This document shows positions 43,107-46,906 of a stretch of 46,906 nucleotides of DNA, in pieces. The notes beneath the pieces were generated by a model, which saw only the letters and a program-made list of their open reading frames with translations, had not been told where the DNA came from and made no database searches. A program made the translations under genes and the position numbers. Location: positions 1 through 46,906 of the forward strand of contig JAPLFJ010000027.1 of assembly GCA_026390735.1 (NCBI GenBank), in the 5' to 3' direction. The stretch comes from Ignavibacteriota bacterium (GTDB lineage: Bacteria; Bacteroidota; Ignavibacteria; Tepidaquicellales; Tepidaquicellaceae). Each line of letters begins with the position of its first letter. Within the stretch, counting starts at the first letter, position 1.

Positions 43107-44251
43107 GAAAGTTTGATGTATTAATTATCGGTGCAGGAAGCATTGGTGTTCCGGCTGCATACTATCTTGCTAAAAAAGGTTTAAGTGTCGGCGTCATAGA
43201 GAAACTTCCTTCAGAAGGAAGAGGTCAAAACCGCGCTGCCATTGGCGGAATCAGGGCTACACACTCCGACCCTGCAAAGATTAAAATCTGCCAGCTTACT
43301 ATCGGATTGATGAACAGTTTTGAGAAAGAACATGACATAGATATCGACTGGATTTCAGGCGGTTACCTTTTTCCTGTTTATGATGAAGTTCTCGAAAACA
43401 AACTTAAAAAGTTACTCGTTACACAAAAGAAGTTTAACCTTAACATAGACTGGATTGATGCCGGTAAAGTAAAAGAACTCGTTCCGGGAATTAATCCTGA
43501 GAACTTAAGAGGCGGCACATTTTCTCCCGAAGACGGGTCTGCTTCTCCGCTTAAAATGACTGGTGCATATTTAAAACTCGCTAAAGAACAAAAAGCAGAG
43601 TTCTTCTTCAACGAAGAAGTTAAAGGTTTTAGAATTGAAAACAATAAAATCATAGAAGTAGAAACAAACAAAGACAAATACTCTGCCGATATAATTATAA
43701 ATGCAGCAGGCGGCGACGCAAAAGAAATCGGCTTGCTTTCCAACCTTGATATTCCTGTTAATCCCGACTGCCACGAAGCAGGTATTACCGAACCCGTAAA
43801 ACCTTTCTTCAAACCTATGGTTGTTGATATACGTTCGGATGAAAACTCTGCCAATTATTATTTCTACCAGAACAAGGAAGGACAGGTTGTATTCTGCATT
43901 ACTCCTAAACCCTCTATACTTGGAAAAGATACTGACAACACATCAGTATTCCTGCCGCTTGTAGTTAAAAGAATACTGAATCTGTATCCACGTTTACGGA
44001 ACCTCCGTATTCGCAGGACCTGGCGCGGCTTATACCCAATGACTCCAGACGGTTTCCCAATCGTTGGATGGACTAAAGAAGTGTCAAATATGTTCCTCGC
44101 AGTCGGTATGTGCGGACAGGGATTTATGCTCGGCCCAGGTCTCGGACAAATCATCTCCGAAATCATAGTTGACAAATCCGACAAATATAATTTCATTCTC
44201 GATCAGTTAACTCTATACCGTGAGTTCGCAGGAATCGAGTTATTGAAGTAA
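43103..44251 (+). CDS. FAD-dependent amino-acid oxidoreductase (DAO family) beta subunit
   Basis: 382 aa. The N-terminus DVLIIGAGSIGVPAAYYLAKKG is the FAD-binding loop, the GGIRATHSDPAKI motif follows, and the C-terminal GLYPMTPDGFPIVGW and GMCGQGFMLGPGLGQI motifs complete the D-amino-acid-oxidase/sarcosine-oxidase-beta fold. Its ATG overlaps the alpha-subunit stop by four bases. Such pairs oxidise the C-N bond of an imino- or amino acid and pass electrons through the alpha subunit's FAD and iron-sulfur clusters. Proline, D-hydroxyproline, sarcosine or glycine are the likely substrates. Confidence 0.9.
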   Translation: MRKFDVLIIGAGSIGVPAAYYLAKKGLSVGVIEKLPSEGRGQNRAAIGGIRATHSDPAKIKICQLTIGLMNSFEKEHDIDIDWISGGYLFPVYDEVLENKLKKLLVTQKKFNLNIDWIDAGKVKELVPGINPENLRGGTFSPEDGSASPLKMTGAYLKLAKEQKAEFFFNEEVKGFRIENNKIIEVETNKDKYSADIIINAAGGDAKEIGLLSNLDIPVNPDCHEAGITEPVKPFFKPMVVDIRSDENSANYYFYQNKEGQVVFCITPKPSILGKDTDNTSVFLPLVVKRILNLYPRLRNLRIRRTWRGLYPMTPDGFPIVGWTKEVSNMFLAVGMCGQGFMLGPGLGQIISEIIVDKSDKYNFILDQLTLYREFAGIELLK

Positions 44252-44266
44252 AAGAAAAGTTTGAAA

Positions 44267-44377
44267 GTCCCTGAGGGACGACATCTCAATAGCTAATAAT
44301 ACTAAATATTGCAAAGTCCCGGAGGGACGACATATAAATAGCAAATATTATCTACAACAATCAAGTCCCGTAGGGAC
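44267..44377. repeat. REP-element array, left side of the RAYT gene (three units)
   Basis: Palindromes GTCCC-NNN-GGGAC at 44267-44279, 44316-44328 and 44365-44377 occur with an exact 49-base period. Each is followed by ACGACA-TCAATA-like sequence. They are on the opposite orientation to the right-hand array. Together with the RAYT gene they form a typical REP/BIME locus. Confidence 0.88.
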
Positions 44378-44417
44378 GACAAATCAATATCTTGATATAA
44401 TTATTAATAGCAAAAGA

Positions 44418-44879
44418 TTACACAGGCTCCTTAAATATATACGCTTCTTTGTAATCTATTTCATATAGCTTAAGAAACTTCCTATATTCATCTAGAAACG
44501 ATGTTTTCTTGTGATGCTCCTTTTGGTTCTCAATATATTTCACTACAGCTGGTATTTGTGATTTCGAATATGTAAAACCCCCAAATCCTTCCTGCCATTC
44601 AAACCTACCCAACGTAAATTTACTTTCATTAATCCATTTTGACGTATTACTTTTAATAATTTGCATTAATTCACTTAAAGATTGGTTTGGAGTCATACTA
44701 ATTAAAGAATGTAAGTGATCATTCGTACCATTTATTGCAAACAATCTATGCCCGTTCTTTTTAACTATACCGGTTATGTATTTATATAATTCGATTTCCC
44801 AATCCATACCAATTAATGAATGCTTTCGCTTTGGCGCAAAAACTGCTTGTACATATAACTGGGTATATGTGTTGGCCAT
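44418..44879 (-). CDS. REP-associated tyrosine transposase (IS200-type Y1 HUH, RAYT)
   Basis: 153 aa. The HUH histidine motif is HLH at 55-57 (TNDHLHSLIS), and the single catalytic tyrosine candidate is Y115 with Q119 (VVKYIENQ), the Y1 layout of the TnpA/RAYT superfamily. There is no accessory TnpB. It is flanked by inverted-orientation REP arrays instead of IS200 ends, the arrangement of RAYTs thought to spread or maintain REP elements. It appears intact. Confidence 0.92.
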   Translation of the reverse strand: MANTYTQLYVQAVFAPKRKHSLIGMDWEIELYKYITGIVKKNGHRLFAINGTNDHLHSLISMTPNQSLSELMQIIKSNTSKWINESKFTLGRFEWQEGFGGFTYSKSQIPAVVKYIENQKEHHKKTSFLDEYRKFLKLYEIDYKEAYIFKEPV

Positions 44880-44923
44880 AATATTTTAATAATTTTTATG
44901 TTAATAAATATTATTAATATGTC

Positions 44924-45129
44924 GTCCCTACGGGACTAAGAAAAATATCATTCCTTCGCTATTGATATACCATCCCTACGGGACTTAGAGAAATATCATT
45001 CCCTCGCTATTGATATGCCGTCCCTACGGGACTTAGAGAAATATCATTACCTCGCTATTGATATACCGTCCCTACGGGACTTAAAGAAACTGCTTTCCTA
45101 TTGCAATTGTTACGTTGTCCCTACGGGAC
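44924..45129. repeat. REP-element array, right side of the RAYT gene (five units)
   Basis: Palindromes at 44924-44936, 44972-44984 (first base changed), 45020-45032, 45068-45080 and 45117-45129 have a period of 48 to 49 bases. The intervening segments are related to each other (TTAGAGAAATATCATT-CTCGCTATTGATAT), so this is not a CRISPR. Units are inverted relative to those on the left. Confidence 0.92.
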
Positions 45130-45156
45130 TTACCAATAATTATCTCTCTATCCCCT

Positions 45157-46323
45157 TCACCCGTTTATCAACTCTATCGCCTTCTCCATCACATCCGTCT
45201 CCGTCAGCAGACTTATCACTGCAAACCCCTCTGTAAAGAAATCATAATAATAACCGGGATGTATAAGCACATTTTTCTTATCAAGAAGCTTCAGCACAAA
45301 TTCATCCTCAGGAACGAGTAAATTTTCAAAATTCAATATTGCATTCCAGCCGCCTTCACAGTTCAACACCTTAATATCAGGGTTCAGAAGAAATTCCTTC
45401 TTCAGCAGATTGTAATTTTTATTTATCCTTCCTGATATTTCTTCCTGTATTTTTTCACGCGTCTCAAACAATCTTTTCACTGCAAACTGTACAGGTGTGG
45501 CCACTGATAAATACGTATCGGCAATGACTTCAAGCCTTTGTACAGCTTCATCTTTTAATTTTTTCCCGCCCTGAATCAATATCCAGCCAAACTTCATCTG
45601 CGGCAATGCAAGCATCTTCGAAAAACCATTCAGCACAAACGTCAGATTGCTGTTAAATCCCGCGACTGTCTTCAATGCCTTATCTCCTGCTTCTATTTCA
45701 TAATCAGAAAACACTTCATCAACAATCAGCGCTAAATTATATTTCTCCGATAAATTGTTGAAAGCCTCATAATCACTTTCCCTGATGTATGAACCTGTGG
45801 GGTTATTCGGATTGATTATCACTATAGCTTTTGTCTTCGGACTTATCTTCTTCTCGAGCAGTGCAAAGTCAGGTACCCATCCGTCCCTGTAATCATAAAC
45901 CAGCGGATAGTAAACTACATTACCCAGGTCGAGTCTTGTAAGATACTCGAAAAGCGGATAACTCGGCTGCGGCATTAACACTTCATCCTCTGCGTCGAGC
46001 AGTAACTTGAATAAATATGAATATGCTTCACTCGTACTCGGTACAAGGAATAAATCGTCAGCGGATACTGTTTTACCAACCCCTGAATAGTACTTAGCAA
46101 CTTCTTCCCTTGCAGATATCATTCCCTTCGGGTCGGGCTCGTACACCAGCGACCTGTCATCTATAAAATGCTTTAGAATATGTTTCGCATCATACTTGAA
46201 ATTCAACTTCGTCGGATTCGATGATGTTAAATCCAGTATCCTTTCTCCGTGCTTCGTCTTTAAATTGTACAGCAAAGAAAGTTCATTTGCCTCATACTCA
46301 ATATTTAGTCTCTTTGAGAACAT
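45157..46323 (-). CDS. Class I/II PLP-dependent aminotransferase
   Basis: 388 aa, family length. Cytoplasmic. SSNPTKLNF and the PQPSYPLFEYL segment open the fold. NPNNPTGSY at 171-179 and DEVFSDYE at 202-209 hold the PLP-phosphate and pyridine contacts, and the Schiff-base lysine is K236 in NGFSKMLALPQMKFGW. The specific substrate is not evident; aspartate/tyrosine/aromatic-type transfer is possible. Its 3' end is only 28 bases from the REP array. Confidence 0.93.
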   Translation of the reverse strand: MFSKRLNIEYEANELSLLYNLKTKHGERILDLTSSNPTKLNFKYDAKHILKHFIDDRSLVYEPDPKGMISAREEVAKYYSGVGKTVSADDLFLVPSTSEAYSYLFKLLLDAEDEVLMPQPSYPLFEYLTRLDLGNVVYYPLVYDYRDGWVPDFALLEKKISPKTKAIVIINPNNPTGSYIRESDYEAFNNLSEKYNLALIVDEVFSDYEIEAGDKALKTVAGFNSNLTFVLNGFSKMLALPQMKFGWILIQGGKKLKDEAVQRLEVIADTYLSVATPVQFAVKRLFETREKIQEEISGRINKNYNLLKKEFLLNPDIKVLNCEGGWNAILNFENLLVPEDEFVLKLLDKKNVLIHPGYYYDFFTEGFAVISLLTETDVMEKAIELING

Positions 46324-46692
46324 ATGTATAATGTAAACAATATTTTGTAATAAGAAAATTGAAATTATTACCTACAATGCTTTTGAATGAAAATATAACA
46401 GACGGCAAATGAACCTATCTTGATCGCAAGGTTGACCATATTATGACGGAAAACATACGGGAAGCATACGAGAAGATGCCTGAAAGCGTTCTGTTTTCAG
46501 GTATCAAAGGCCGAAATGAACGAGGGAATAAATAGTAATATTTGTGATTTAGCCGTCATTTTGCCCCAACACATAAACCATTTCGCATTTTAGTTTATAT
46601 TCATTACTAAACAAAAGAGGTGCAGTAAATTAATACTGCACCTCTTACTTAATCTCTTTTTTGCCTACCAACTTACAACGAACAACGCTCAA
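46324..46692. other. Intergenic region with a 30-codon open frame and a terminator
   Basis: 369 bases. A small plus-strand frame 46443-46535 (MTENIREAYEKMPESVLFSG...) has no clear ribosome-binding site and no recognised homology. A terminator for the 46693 gene lies at 46616-46645. The rest shows nothing recognisable. Confidence 0.5.
46616..46645 (-). terminator. Intrinsic terminator of the right-edge cargo gene
   Basis: A 12-bp perfect stem (46616-46627 with 46634-46645) with six-base loop is followed by TTTTGTTTAG on the minus strand. Confidence 0.9.
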
Positions 46693-46906
46693 CTATTTCA
46701 GCATCACCATCTTAATAATATGCTTGTAACTTCCTGCTTCTATCTTCGCGAAGTACATTCCACTGGCATAATTTGCTCCGTTGAAAGTTGCTTCGTACCT
46801 GCCTGCCTGCATATTATCGTTCACTAAGGTTTCCACTTCTTTTCCAGTTACATCATAAACTGTGAGTTTTACGAATGAGTTATTCGCAATGTCATACTTT
46901 ATAGAT
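46693..46906 (-). CDS. T9SS type A sorting domain protein, C-terminal part (cut by window edge)
   Basis: The last 70 codons of a larger gene. Translated, it reads IKYDIANNSFVKLTVYDVTG, then KEVETLVND, then AGRYEATFNGANYASGMYFA, ending KMVMLK, with TAG at 46693-46695. This is the second half of a type A sorting domain, homologous to the C-termini of the four cargo genes between 22973 and 34052, so the unseen part is probably a secreted protein. The start lies beyond the window. Confidence 0.9.
   Translation of the reverse strand, partial: SIKYDIANNSFVKLTVYDVTGKEVETLVNDNMQAGRYEATFNGANYASGMYFAKIEAGSYKHIIKMVMLK

Noticed and set aside
44260-45135. CRISPR array (regular 48-49-bp period)
   Set aside because: The segments between the palindromes are related to one another, not unique spacers. 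The units flank a RAYT gene in opposite orientations and no cas gene is present.

Overview
The window is AT-rich and looks like a chromosome segment from an Ignavibacteria-type bacterium (Ignavibacteriota, or the wider Bacteroidota/Chlorobiota group). The main reason is five proteins ending in a type IX secretion (T9SS) type A sorting domain with the QNYPNPFNP signature typical of that lineage, the fifth cut by the window edge. The pheT, coiled-coil gene, zapA, structured-RNA, rny order also fits. No tRNA or rRNA gene was seen, and nothing looks like a prophage or plasmid.

Layout. 1-728 is non-coding and repetitive, with a 141-bp tandem repeat. 729-5167 holds an SLC13 carrier, a lone MlaF-type ATPase, mnmA, a DoxX protein and a 28-codon epimerase remnant. 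5211-12136 is a redox and signalling module on the minus strand: histidine kinase with heme c-like motifs, sigma-54-type response regulator, archaemetzincin, HybA-like ferredoxin, NrfD/HybB membrane subunit and a 13-heme cytochrome. A membrane-anchored GcvH-like protein lacking the lipoyl lysine lies just upstream, with its own near-consensus sigma-54 promoter and a terminator behind it. 13278-17397 is an envelope cluster (flippase-like protein, LolA-like carrier, DUF3108 protein, CtpA protease). 17480-22596 holds an NhaD-like antiporter translationally coupled to a solitary NuoM, a Rossmann protein of unknown role and an HNH nuclease.

22973-34052 is an export region: four large T9SS cargo proteins plus a secreted beta-rich protein. 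Two of its transcription units share an unusual upstream layout, a sigma-54-like -24/-12 element preceded by two palindromes whose centres are exactly 20 bp apart, and they also share a nearly identical 3' block. 34177-39934 is housekeeping: coaE, rny, a 6S-like RNA, zapA, a coiled-coil gene and pheT. 40073-46323 carries a lysine-rich secreted protein, a two-gene flavoprotein amino-acid dehydrogenase, a REP-associated (RAYT) transposase flanked by REP arrays, and a PLP aminotransferase. The last 214 bases are the 3' end of another T9SS cargo gene.

How the parts may work together (inference). Quinol oxidation by the HybA/NrfD pair would pass electrons to the multiheme cytochrome in the periplasm, and the adjacent kinase/regulator pair may sense redox or ligand state through a covalently bound heme. 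The sigma-54 promoter of the GcvH-like gene and the sigma-54-like promoters of the cargo genes suggest that enhancer-binding proteins control both the respiratory module and part of the secreted proteome. The REP family occurs both around the RAYT gene and, decayed, between cargo genes.
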